NCBI RefSeq assembly: GCF_901000735.1
Contig: NC_081544.1
Span: 18,367,358 to 18,431,357 of the forward strand
Direction: 5' to 3'
Length of the DNA: 64,000 bases
Source of the DNA: Corylus avellana
Lineage: Eukaryota > Streptophyta > Magnoliopsida > Fagales > Betulaceae
Shown here: piece by piece, positions 47,973 through 59,651 of the stretch
Layout: every line of letters begins with the position of its first letter
Numbering within the stretch: the stretch's first letter is position 1
Position numbers and translations under genes: made by a program
The notes under the pieces: model-generated
Told to the model about the DNA's origin: nothing
What the model saw: only the letters and a program-made list of their open reading frames with translations
Databases searched by the model: none

Positions 47973-49191
47973 ATGGTTTGTTTGGTTTCTCGCACGGGAA
48001 GAGAGTTGCAAAGGTACAACAACTTGGGTTGCCGTCAAGTTGTCGGGTAAGTTGTCAATCTAATTGATTATATTATATTATATTATATTATATTTCGTTT
48101 TCTTTGTTCAATTCATGGATGACTCAGAAAACGTGTTATTCTATTTCACTGTTAATTTCTTCTAATTATATTCTTTCACACTGCATTCCATGAATGAGGG
48201 CCGCGGCCCCCATTATAAATTTATAGCTTTTCTCAATTCCTATTCTGCATTGTTGTTTGCTTTATTTTCCCTTTTCTTTTTTAAAAAAGGGATTTTTTTT
48301 CAATATTCTAATGAATGCTTGATCATGGCGCAGATGCATACCTTATAGATACAAAAGTAATGGGTGTGATGAGAACATGAGCAATGAATTGGAAGTCCTT
48401 GTGATCAGTTCACAGAAAGGCCAAGGATTGACGTTCCCCAAGGTATAATAATTTAATTAATGATATCAATTTTGTTTTGTGATGGGCAAATCATATCATT
48501 TCATTTCAAAGGAAAAGAAAGAAGAATCGATTTGTTCTCATGAGTGGACTAGTCTTATCATTTGATCATTAGATTATTCAGTAGCACGCTATATATATTT
48601 TTCTTTCCAGGGTGGTTGGGAACTTGACGAATCAACAATGGAAGAAGCTGCTTCACGAGAGTCACTTGAAGAAGCCGGGGTTCTTGGCAGCATCGAGGTT
48701 AGTGTCTCTTTACAATATTGTATTTGTTGCCGTCAATGGTTGCTCGTTTATTATCACGAGATCCGCTGTTCGAGTCACCTCAAAATGAATCGTGCCTTAA
48801 TGGTGCATATATATGACAGTGTGAATTGGGAAAATGGAGCTTTATAAGCAAACGGCATGGCACATGTTATGAAGGGCACATGTTCCCTTTATTAGTGAAG
48901 GAGCAACTTGATCCATGGCCGGAGAAGAATGTACGCCGGAGACTATGGGTATGCTTTTGCCCAGTCAAGAATTTTTATTTATTTATTTATTTTCTTTCTT
49001 CCACATTAAGGTTTCTCTGGCAGATGTGTCCTAATTGTCTATGTTGGAATTCTGTGGTGTATATATATATATATATATAGATGACGGCAGCCGAAGCCAG
49101 AGAAGTTTGTCAGCATTGGTGGATGAAGGAAGCCTTAGACATATTTGTTGAACGGCAGCACCAGAAAGAAGTTATTTCGCCTGTTTTCTGA
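47973..49191 (+). CDS. Nudix hydrolase, NUDT4/17/18/21-like (five exons)
   Basis: Exons 47973-48046, 48334-48442, 48611-48697, 48820-48948 and 49081-49191 join in phase to 169 residues, and every intron is GT-AG. The start VSRTGRELQRYNN, then RQVVGCIPYRYK, matches the N-terminus of the plant diphosphoinositol/nucleotide Nudix group. These enzymes hydrolyse nucleoside diphosphates linked to another group, or inositol pyrophosphates. The Nudix box spans residues 63-85 (GWELDESTMEEAASRE then SLEEAGV), with the catalytic helix residues R77, E78, E81 and E82 present. Relative to the consensus Gx5Ex7RE there is one extra residue between E68 and R77. KWSFISKRHG and QHWWMKEAL downstream are also typical. 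The length is near that of family members without a transit extension. I cannot decide which paralogue it is. Confidence 0.93.
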
Positions 49192-49260
49192 CACATACAT
49201 ATATACATATAGACGACAACATTGAATTATTGTTTTGTACATAGAACACTGCTTGCAGCA

Positions 49261-49305
<45 letters not shown>

Positions 49306-50580
49306 CTTCAAAAACCACAACATATGGGATGGCTAGCTGACTAAGAGGAGATGAACTAGAGGCAGGCAGACAAGGGTTAACGTTGTAGTTAAAACAAAAA
49401 AAAAAGTGTTGATTATTACTTAATTCCTTGTTAATTCTGTACTGATCATGAGATTCCTGGTGTTTGTTGCACCTCAGGAAAATACTACATAGATTTTTTT
49501 TTTTTTTTTTAATGAGCAAATCCTGTACAAGATGTACATGTTCAGAAAAAAATAATTTCATGAAATGTTTCCAAGGAGATTGTTGTTAATTTAAGTACTT
49601 TTGCTTATTGAATTTGGCTTAGGTGATGTAAAAGTTAACGGTTTAAATTTACTTTCAAATCTGAACCGTTGAAAACTTACCGAGAATGAGTTGTAATTTT
49701 TTTTACATCACCCAAGTCAAATCGGTTGATTAAAATGCAACTGTAGATGTGTCATCATCACAAATATCATAAAAAGTGGCAACTAACTCAACCTTATCCG
49801 ATTCCAAAAGAAGAACCTCATTCGATCCGAATGTTGGACTTGGAAGTATTTTGCCAACATACGTATGTATGTAGGGGAATTTCTTTGCGTGCAACTCGAA
49901 ACCAATTAAGTATGGAGAAAGCATCTTAAGATAATGGAGGGCGAGAATATGTTGGTGTGTAGGATAAAAGTAGAAGAAGTGGTTGATTGCCTTTTTTCTT
50001 TTACCCATCTGTTTCTCGCATAATATTCATTGATTCTCCCTCCATTAGGTGCTGTCATATACATGCACCAATTGACTAAAGTCCCTAACTAATAATTATA
50101 TAATAAATTTTATTTTTTGAAATAAAAAATAAAAAATAAAGCTCTAATATGATAAAAATAATTAATAATTGAAAGTTTGGATAGAGTAATTCTATATACT
50201 CAACTCTCATTGACTTGATGTGACAGTGCTTACTAGTCCTTAGATTGTGAAAAATGATTGGTGTTAATATTTATTTATTTTTTTCATATTTTTCACATCT
50301 CATCTTACAAATTAGCTATTAAATTTGTAAACTTACGTGGACTCCACATATATCAATGGTTGATATCACAAATCTAATTGTTAATATATTGAATTTGTAT
50401 GAGAATATGTGAGAAATATGGACAAATTATTGACACTTCTCTATGTGAATCCCACATAAATCAATGGTGGACCCTATAGTCTAATGATTGATCTATTGAA
50501 TTTGTAAAAAAAATATGAAGAAAATATGAGTAAATTATTGACGCCAATCATTTCTTTTATTTAATAAAGGTTAATTCAAG
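49192..50580. other. 3' flank of the Nudix gene and intergenic DNA
   Basis: The first few hundred bases are probably 3' untranslated. A TA run lies at about 49265-49301 and a poly-T at 49495-49510. 50330-50420 and 50440-50545 are diverged direct repeats (CACATAAATCAATGGTGGAC, TTGAATTTGTA). A small MITE is listed separately. No gene. Confidence 0.6.
49612..49722. mobile_element. small MITE, 111 bp
   Basis: The ends are ATTTGGCTTAGGTGATGTAA on the left and TTACATCACCCAAGTCAAAT on the right, inverted copies with two mismatches. A second small inverted pair, AACGGTT / AACCGTT, lies inside. Target duplication not clear. Confidence 0.7.
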
Positions 50581-50817
50581 GATTGATGATCACTATCATA
50601 TTAGATAAATGAGATGCAGTTGACTATATAGCATTACTCGTCTCATTATCCACTTTCATCGAAGCTCTCAATGTCTATAATTTCTTGAAAAGTCCCACCT
50701 GTTTACTTTTCTTTGAAAGTCTCATTAATTTTTCCATTCAAAAAAGTAACGTGTACATAACTTCTTTTATTTTTTTCCAAGGTCAACTTCAATTAAATGC
50801 TTAAAGATGATCAAAAG

Positions 50818-52521
50818 TAGGAGTGTCAAGGCGGTTACGGTTAATGGTTATTGACAATAACCACTAACCGTAACCACCTAACGGTTAGCGGTTAACCGCC
50901 GGTTAGCGGTTAATGAAATAGATAACCGTCCACTAACTACTTTTTCAAAATTGAGTTTTTTTTTAGCCTTTTGGGCTTTTTTTAGGCTTTTTTGGGCTTT
51001 TTTGGGCTTCCTTTTTTTGGGCTTTTTTTTACCCCTTTTTTTTGTTGGTATTTTTAGTGTCTTCTTGAGCTCAATTGCTATAAAAAGAGCCCATATTGAA
51101 AAATAAAAAATATTTGACCCAAAATTTACATTTACTTGTACTTTAAAAAAATTTCGTTAAATATTAAATCATAACCAATTAACTTTTTTTTTTAAAGAAA
51201 AAAAAAAATCAACACAACATATAAAAAAAAATTCAGAATTCAGACAACTGTCACAACATATAAAAAAAGTTTAACACAAAGCATATAAAATAAGTTCAAA
51301 TAAAACATTAAGTGATACAAATAAAATATTAAAACTTCATCAATCCTCTCATTTGGTCCTCTAGCAAATCCTGTAGACATCAAAAGAAGAAAAGTTATAA
51401 ACTTAAACATAAAAATATTAAGGCACAAGCATGTACATATAATTTGATATTATATAATCATATAATCTCATTAAATTATATCATATGATTAATTATTTAA
51501 ATTATTATCATATTTACTTATAATCTTTTTCCTTTGAAATGAACTTAATATCTAATGGTAAATGGTAATGTTCAAACTCCTAAATCCTAAATTCCTAAAG
51601 TATCTAATAATGCTTTAATTAAATTGTAGTTATAAGTAATATATTGTTTAATTCAATTGAATCAATTGTGATTATCATTGTACATGAATCATATGATTAA
51701 CTTGTAGACTTATGACTTATGAGTTATGTCATGTTATATATGTATTATTTATTATTATATAATCATATGATTTAATGATTAAGTCATCATGTGATATAAT
51801 CATATCAATTATAGTGATAATATATAAATTACTAAAATTGTAATGTTAATACATTAATACTTAAATTTTGTTTATAAATAACACCTTGGTCATTGTTTAA
51901 TCCAATGTTAATTACTTAATTTGATATTATACGAATCATATCATCATTTTACATCAATAATATGATTCACTTGAAATCTTGAATAAAGTATTTGAATTGT
52001 TATTGAATCATACGATTAAGTATTGATATTATACATTTATATTATTCATATGCATATGTAGACTTATATAGACTTATAACATATATAGACTTATAAGTTT
52101 ATAACATACATTAGAAATAAGTCTCTAGATATTTAATTGTTGTATTAGTATGAATTGGTATACTTATGAGTTATGTCATATTATATATGTATAATTTATT
52201 ATTATATAATCAAATGATTTAATGATCGATTAATCATGTGATATAATCATATAAATTATAGTGATAATATATTAATACTCAAATTGTGATTTAATTATTA
52301 TTTAAAAAAATTGTGATTTAATGATCAAATGATTATGTTATATGTATAAATATTTTTATAATTATAATTATAAAAATATATTATATAAAAATGCGGTTAG
52401 CGGTTACGGTTAGTAGACCCAATAACCGCTAACCGTTAGGCGGTTATAGCGGTTAGGCGGTTAGCGGTTAATGCGGTTAGGCGGTTAGAGAATAGCGGTT
52501 AAAAACCGCCCGACACCCCTA
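50818..52521. mobile_element. hAT-like non-autonomous element with GGTTAGCGG arrays, 1.7 kb
   Basis: It begins TAGGAGTGTCAAGG and ends CCGACACCCCTA style (GCCCGACACCCCTA), with a perfect 8 bp target duplication ATCAAAAG (50810-50817; 52522-52529), the hAT hallmark. The ends are crowded with GCGGTTA/TAACCGC motifs (50828-50935; 52392-52510). The core is AT-rich and non-coding. The reverse-oriented relative at 11418-12885 shares the right-hand core. Confidence 0.92.
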
Positions 52522-52845
52522 ATCAAAAGTCTTAGTCTCCATGTACATAATTTTTTTTTTCTATTAGATTTGTAGGGTCCACTATTGACTGAACTTATTT
52601 ACAAATCTAATGATTAATTTATAAAATGAGAGGGATCAAATATAGAGAGAATATTAAATCCTAGCATTTCTCTTTTAATGAAGGCTGACCAAAGATTGAT
52701 GAGCACTATCATATTAGATAATTAGTGAGATGTGAGTTGAGTATGTAGACTCATCTCATTAATTATCCACTTTCATTCAAAACTATCAATGTTTATAATT
52801 TCTTGGAAAGTTCTAGTTGTTTAGTTTTTTGGATTTGGCATACAT

Positions 52846-53035
52846 ACTGTTATTAAAATAACAGCATGTATGCAGTAGCTTAATTAACGGTCAAGATTGA
52901 ATTTCTTAAAATCTCTATTTATTTTCTCTCTCCTATTAAATGATTCTAAAAATAAGCCAACTTTAAAATTTAATCTTTACCGTTGATTAAACTACATCAT
53001 ACATGCTGTTATTTTAATAACAACCTAGTTTTTTT
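52846..53035. mobile_element. small MITE with nested hairpins
   Basis: Inverted arms contain TGTTATTAAAATAACAGCAT on the left and ATGCTGTTATTTTAATAACA on the right, each itself a short palindrome, followed inward by AACGGTCAAGATT / AATCTTTACCGTT. It interrupts copy 2 of the tandem unit. Exact ends and target duplication are uncertain. Confidence 0.7.
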
Positions 53036-53144
53036 TTTTTAAATCTCATTAATTTTTCCATTCATGAAAGTAAAATGTACATAATTTTTTTTTTTTTTCC
53101 AAGGTCAATTTCAATTAAATGCTTAAAGAAGATGGAAAGTCTTA

Positions 53145-53865
53145 GGCTCCGTTTGGTTTGCACAATCGGTATTCCATTAGGAAAAGGACTAGGTATTACT
53201 AGGAATAGAAAATGTTGGAATGAAATAATTATTCCAATTCTTTAGTTTGGTAGCAACACATATTTCATAATTGAAATTGACCTAAAATTACTAAAAAGCC
53301 CATTTGATTCATAATTTTTCCAAAACTCAAATTGTTTTTTTTTTTTTTAAAAAAAGTGGTTAACGTGCGGTAGCTGACCATCCTAATGGGTGGCCAGCCA
53401 CCCATAGTATGCACTGGGGGTGGCGCGGCCACCCTTGTAAGAATCGAGGGGGGGGCCGGGGGGCTAGCCACCCCCGATTCCCATCATGGATGGTCACAGC
53501 CACCCCTAAAGGTTGTTGGGGGTGGCTCCACCCCGGAATCTCACCAGGGGTGGTCTTTGCCACCTCTGATGGCCCTAGGGGGCCTTGCAACCACTACAAT
53601 TGGTGGCCTGATATTTTGTTTTGTTTGTTTGTTTGTTTTTTATTTTTTTATTTTTTGAATGTTTGTGAGAAAGAAAAGAAAATATTAATTTTTTGGGAAA
53701 ACTTTGTCGTTTCTCTCAAAAATAACTATTCCTATGTGTAAGGAATTAATGATTCTCACGGGAATAACTATTCCTAGGAATAGACCCTTAACAAACAAAA
53801 GAATGACTATTTCATAGGAATAACTATTTTATTTCAGGGGTCTATTTTGCGAACCAAACGGGCCC
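53145..53865. mobile_element. PIF/Harbinger-type MITE, 721 bp, GC-rich palindromic core
   Basis: The ends GGCTCCGTTTGGTTTGC and GCGAACCAAACGGGCCC form the terminal repeat seen in Harbinger/Tourist elements. They are flanked by TTA on the left and TCA on the right, close to a 3 bp TWA duplication. The empty site is seen in copy 3 of the tandem unit (GTCTTAGTCTCC near 54118). The core 53361-53610 is GC-rich with many GGTGGC/GCCACC inversions. Confidence 0.85.
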
Positions 53866-54170
53866 TCATCTCCATGTGCATAACTTTTTCTCCAACGTTT
53901 ATTTGAATAAGCGAGATAGGAGTTGAGTATGTAATATTGCTCGTCTCATTATCCACTTTCATCAAAACTCTCAATGTCTATAATTTCTTGGAAAGTCTCA
54001 CTTGTTTATTTTTTATTTTTTTTAGTCTCATTAATTTTTCTATTCATGAAAGTAAAATGTACATAACTTTTGTTTTTCCAAGCTTAATTTCAATTAAATT
54101 CTTAAAGAAGATGGAAAGTCTTAGTCTCCACATGCATAACTTTTTCACCAACGTTCACATATCACCACGC

Positions 54171-56216
54171 TTTGTTGATGATGTCCACGGCGGCCCACTC
54201 TATCGACACTGACTTGATGGTAGTCATTTATCTTTTGATGGCTCCACTCATTTATCAGTAATCAATTATTTAATATTATGCTCATACATAGTATCAAGAC
54301 ATTTTAATCCGGCGTATAGGTCGCCTCCTCCGTTACTTGAACACAAAGCCGCAACTCATTCGATCCTATACTCGACGTGGTAGCTAACTTTGATACCAAA
54401 TAATACAAATCTTGGATAGAACTCACCCTTGAAAACCAACTTGCAAGGAAATGGTATTTAAGAGCTTATATACACATGGTCAAGATTATACTTAACGCAT
54501 GTGAAACATTAAAATCGTAACATATATAATGTGCTGGAGATTGCTAATATATATATATATTAGCAATCTCCAGCACATGAAGCCTGGTTTCAACAGCCGA
54601 TCACCAATTGATTGTTTTCTATCTACAAAAGGAGAATCCGGACAATGATGTTATGACCCCATAGCTAGGAAGCTTGTTCCCACAAGTTGGAGTGATTGAG
54701 ATTGTCATTCTCACAAGTTGCGTTGCGTATGGTAGCATATGGGCTCCACTTGGCTGCTTCACCATCCACTTAAAAATAGAGAGTTTACTTCACCTTTCTT
54801 TCCTGTCATTGTTAACTTTTAAATCTATATCCCACTTTTCACTTTTAAATCTAAGCACGTTTTGTTGTTTTTTGTCTTTTTTATCATTTTTCTTTCTATT
54901 TTATCATTTCAACCTGGAAGAATTGCTTTTCTTCTTTTTCTTCTATTCTATCATTTCAGCTTTACACTTTTCCTGACTCAAAGTCTCTCTCTGGTTACCC
55001 CACTTGAAATGAGTTGTTTAGTTTACGTTAAATTAACAGTTATTTCAAAAGCTTTAACCAGTTATTTTAAAAGGTTTAAGCTGATAGGAAGAGGTCAATT
55101 TAGTCATTTAATCAACATTTTAGCGACCCATACCCAATGGATAAAATCAAGGTGTATCATAAGTGCTTGAATCTCGTAATAAGAATTTTCATGCCTTATT
55201 AATATAATTCACTTTGATTCTCATTGATGTCCAGGTTGGGTAGAATCAGGTTAAGACTCAGTTGGACTTAAAAGAGTCATAGTCAAACTTGAGGGAGTAC
55301 CTACAGTTCACATTGTCTATGAGCCTTCTGTGCGGCTCTCAAAAAGTATGTGCTACTATGGTTACATCCAAATAAAATAGCTACAATTAATCTCCTCCAC
55401 ACGTCCTTTAAGGAAAAAAAGAAAAAACGGAAGTGCCAGCATCCCAAGAGAGACTAAACAACGTGGGGTGAGAAATTAGAGATTGAGTTTTCTTTTGAGT
55501 TTGGGATTTCAAAACTTTAGCAATTAAATATTTAATAAAATCATAGTTTAACTTTTAAAACTGTAGTTAGCCTTTAACTCGTGCGTTTCTAAAACACACA
55601 TACTTGCCTGCGATTTGAAAAAGTAAATTATTTTATATTTTTAAATTGTAATTTTTTGAAAACGCACTCCGTATACGCCATCCCAAATGATACATGTGAG
55701 CCGCTCTCGATCAAAACCACGTTTTAACCCCCAGGCCCCACTTACATCCATCCATCCACTATAGGCCTGTTTGGGTGTGCGTTTGAAGGGTCTAAAAATG
55801 GGTTTAACACTTAAAGAGTTCGTTTGAAGAAAAAAAATACTCGTTTGATAAAAAAATTGAAAATGCTTTTAATGATCCAAAAATGGTCAAAAGCTTAAAA
55901 ATGAAGCTTCCTATAAAACTTTTTTTTTTTTATTACTTAAAAGCTCTATTTTTTAAACACCATCACAAACTTGTTCTAAAAAAATGTTTGATTTCTATAT
56001 TTGGCATATATCTTGTCTATTTTTATATAAAAATAAATTACATATATGAGACCACGAAATAAGTTTCGTACATAGTGAAATTATAAGAGAAAATAGACGA
56101 CGAGAGATAACGCGTAATGCTTTCTTACTGTACACCTGCCATGTTATACAAACACTAGCGACCTACATCCGTGAGTTCCCCGCCAAAACCAGTCTCAATC
56201 TTAGTCCAATACTCCA
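54171..56216. other. intergenic stretch with LTR scraps
   Basis: 54227-54400 is an inverted relative of 28262-28420. On the minus strand a TTTGGTATCAAAG near 54386-54400 resembles an initiator-Met primer site, so an old LTR element is likely. The perfect palindrome at 54529 is listed separately. No coding region is supported up to the start of the zinc finger gene. Confidence 0.5.
54529..54578. repeat. perfect 50-bp palindrome
   Basis: The left half ATGTGCTGGAGATTGCTAAT plus ATATA is the exact reverse complement of the right half, with no spacer (centre 54553/54554). It could form a cruciform in DNA or a hairpin in RNA. Confidence 0.97.
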
Positions 56217-59200
56217 ATGCACAAACTCTTCCAAGTCAGTCATGGACGCCTCCATTCCTTCCTCAGGAACCGCTTCCGAGACTCCAGAATTCTCTCAACC
56301 AGTTCACTCTTTCACACTCCCACCAAAACCCCAGGCCCCAAATCCAAGCTAGATTTCATTGTAAACCAAGTTGAAGAGCTCCAGTATTCACAACCCACAA
56401 AGAAAATAACCCAACCAGCATCTGAGACCGTTGATTCCTCCGATGTGAGGTGCCCCACGGAGGCTGAGAGAACGACGGTTCAGATTTCGCACCCGTGGCC
56501 CGAGTGGGTGGACTTGATGGAATGCTTGTTGAAGAGAGGTTACATCGAAGGCGACGGATACCCATTTAGAAATAGCGAACTGGGTGCCAAGGGATCGAAC
56601 CATATCCGGACCGCGTGCCTTAATTTCGCACGGGATCGGTATGATCTTATAAGGTAATGAGGGTTTAAGGCAAAAGTTTGAGAATCTGATTAATTTATGC
56701 TTTGTGAATTGTGTTTTCGTTTGGATTTAATTTGCCTATGCTTGTTGGGGTTTTAGGTTTGGTTTATTTTCTGAGTTAAAAGTTTTGGTTTCAGAATTGA
56801 GAACTAGTTTTTTATCCGGGGCCAAGTCTGCATGCAACCTGTTTGATTTTGGAGTTATATGAGATACATGTTATTTAAGTTATGCTTTGCTACCACATTT
56901 TGTGGGTATTTTTATTGAATAGGTTATGATTATGTATTACTATGTAGAGAGTAATTATTACAAATTTGCAACTTTGTGCTTGATTGTCTTGTAATGAACA
57001 AATAGCTTCATAATTTGTTAATCTTAATTTGTGAGGACCTGCTGGACTGAAGAAAGCCATAGGATTCACTGCTTTTAGAAATTAATGTGGTCTCACCAAA
57101 GTTCATCGCATTCATCATCCTTTTGGACTCATTGTAGTCAGAAAGGGGCCTTAGACACAGTTTTCGTAGGTTGGATGAAATGTTTTTGGTTGCTGAGGTG
57201 TTTTAGGCTTGAAATGTCTGCATTACTAGCAATAAGAGTGAGTGTCTTGAGACCAATATTTTTAATTGATGACTGACGAGGGAAAGCCCAGTAACCGTAT
57301 TGGCATATATGTGGAGTGCTACCTATTACCTTGAGAAAATATGTAGATATGATCTAATTCAGGGGAAAGGTGTCACTTTCGGCCTATAGAATGACATAAT
57401 GAATTAATTACAATCATAGTACTTTGTGACAATTCAAAATAAGGCATTCTATATGAAGGATATTGAATTTGATCCATGATACGTTCATATACACTTCATT
57501 CTACTCTAGGGTGTAGATGAATGAAGTGTATAACAGGGAAAAAAAAAAAAACACTAAAATTTATTGAAGCCTTATTCCTAGTATTTTAAGATATGTACAG
57601 GGGTCCTATCTGGGAAATCAGATAGCGAAGTCTGTATTCAAGATCATATGAACCTAGACTCGAGAACAATTCTGTGTATGCACAATATTTAAGTTGAAAT
57701 TTTACCTCCTTAGGGAAAGTTCATATCTGCTGAATTTCCCTTTTCTAGACTCTCACATGCTAATGGTCTTCTTCTGTCCATATTGGAAACATCTGTAAAA
57801 GTAAAAGTTGCCAAAGAAAAAAAAACACTAGTATTTAGAAGTGAACAGCCTATTTCTTGCCTTTTTGTAGATGGGATGTTCATTTACTGATTCCTATCCT
57901 AATGTGTTCTAAATGCCTGTGTTGTCAGGTTCTTGTCAAGGAAAGATATCCATGTCATTGCACGATCTGGATGCCCAAGCATAGATAGGAAAGTTGTCAA
58001 CTCAGGAAAGCGATTGAGGGCACATGTTGGTATTGACGAGGGAAATGTATGTCTTCAGCTTTTCCCAGTATTTACCTCTAAGTTGATTAATTTGATAAAA
58101 TATATATATATTTTTTTACTCAAATAAATTAAAATTTAAAATCTTTGAGTTATTCAATATATTTTAATTCAACTTAAGCTTCTCTGAGAAAGATACCTTT
58201 TTTGATTAATAGCTACTTATTACATCTAATATGAATCGAAATTTTAGTAGGTTTGCAGCTCTTGCAATTTAAGGGGAGACTGTGACAGGGCGTATGTGAA
58301 GGCACGTCAAGAAGAAGGTGGGCGAACTGTGGATGTCATGCGCATCTTGTTAACATATGCGCTTGATCCAATTACTGGTACATTGGAGAACAAGTCATTA
58401 TTAAACAAACTGGTTAAAGAATCTGTTAGAAGGCTGCTGAAAGAAATGGTAGAGTATAGCACCAAGGAACTTGACTCCAAGCTCCCAAAGGCGACGCCCT
58501 TGAAAAGGGTTGCATCAGCAAAAGACCATTCCAGTCCACCAGGAAAAGGCCATTTAAATGTCCCAATGAAGCAAGGGGACTGGCTTTGTCCCAAGTAATT
58601 TGACTGCTGGCCTTGTGATTTAAAATATTGAATCTTGCTATATTTTAATTAGTGAGTTACCCTTCCTTCTGTTTTTTTTTTCCCCTGTAGGTGCAACTTC
58701 CTCAATTTTGCCAAAAATGTCAAGTGCTTGCGGTGTGATGGTTTATTCGAAGAAAGACTAAGACAACTATGTGAGGATCAAAATCATCTTCCATTAAAGA
58801 AGGGGGATTGGATATGTGACAAGTAATGGCTTTAGTCACATGTTGCTTTTAAGATCATTTGAACTTTGTACTAGTTACGGTTCTGTTTCTAATGGAGACT
58901 TGAATTTTAACAGATGCAATTTCTTAAATTTTGCAAAGAATACAAGATGTTTGCAATGCAAAGAGAAGCCTCCAAAGAGGCAACTTAATCCAGGGGAGTG
59001 GGAATGTGACTCGTAAGTTCTCTTCCTAATTCAATCTCTTTTTTTGTACTTTGAACTCAATGCTATGCTTTGAAATAATTCCTCTTTGCCCTTTGAACTG
59101 TTTTGAATTCGGTAAGCAATCTGTCTTTGTATAGGTGTAACTACATCAACTTCAGAAAAAACATGGTGTGCTTGAAATGCAACTACAGACGACCAAAAGC

Positions 59201-59651
59201 ATCAAATACTTCAGATACCTCCGCTCAACCTCGACATGATAATGGAGGCTACCATAACAAGAGTGAAGTGACTGATATTAATGACCAGCCATCTGTTGGA
59301 CAAAATAGAAAAAGTCTATATAAAGATTCAAATACGTGGAGATTTGTGGAGGATAGTGATGATTATGCTCGCTCAAGATCAAGGGATGAAGATTCTGGAT
59401 TTGTAGATTTCCCCATTGCTGGGGGTAAGTCTGATTTGTCTCAAAATGCACAAAGGAGAGAAAGATGGAAGCTGGAGATGCAAGAGAGGAGCAAAGGCAG
59501 CATAAGGGCAAGGCCAGAAGATGATGAATTCAGGTCTGCACATGTTCCAAGAACGAGGCATTTCCCTGAATCTGCCGATGATGACGAAATGGCCGACTGG
59601 TTTGGGCATGGAAACACTGAAACAAACATGCATGTTCAAGTACCTGATTAA
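56217..59651 (+). CDS. organellar RanBP2-type zinc finger protein, OZ/VAR3 family (six exons)
   Basis: Exons 56217-56653, 57929-58046, 58251-58594, 58691-58822, 58914-59012 and 59135-59651 join in phase to 548 residues. The first ATG opens an Arg/Ser/His-rich leader (LHSFLRNRFRDSRILSTSS) with the look of an organelle transit peptide. The family block HPWPEWVDLMECLLKRGYI (about residue 95 on) and VCSSCNLRGDCDRAYV (186-201) follow. Three RanBP2-type zinc fingers (W-x-C-x2-C-x10-C-x2-C) are at about 296-315, 340-359 and 373-392, each containing CNxxNFxKN. The C-terminal 150 residues are charged and low in complexity. Arabidopsis relatives (VAR3/OZ1, OZ2 and others) act in chloroplast or mitochondrial C-to-U RNA editing or intron splicing. 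The same role is inferred here; which paralogue and organelle are unsure. Confidence 0.93.

Larger units (their letters stand above)
50580..54170 (+). repeat. three tandem copies of a 300-400 bp unit, each invaded by transposons
   Basis: The core CTCATTATCCACTTTCATC, TATAATTTCTTG, GTCTCATTAATTTTTC, GTACATAACTT, TTCAATTAAATGCTTAAAGA, GTCTTAGTCTCCATG occurs in this order three times: 50632-50817 plus 52522-52550, 52747-53144 plus 53869-53890, and 53935-54150. Copy 1 is split by the hAT element, copy 2 by a small MITE and the Harbinger MITE. Copy 3 is uninterrupted. Confidence 0.85.

Noticed and set aside
49135..49561. Minus-strand open frames rich in Ile-Tyr repeats
   Set aside because: They read a TA microsatellite in the 3' region of the Nudix gene.
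53265..53741. Gly/Pro/Trp-rich open frames on both strands
   Set aside because: They translate the palindromic GGTGGC core of a Harbinger-type MITE.
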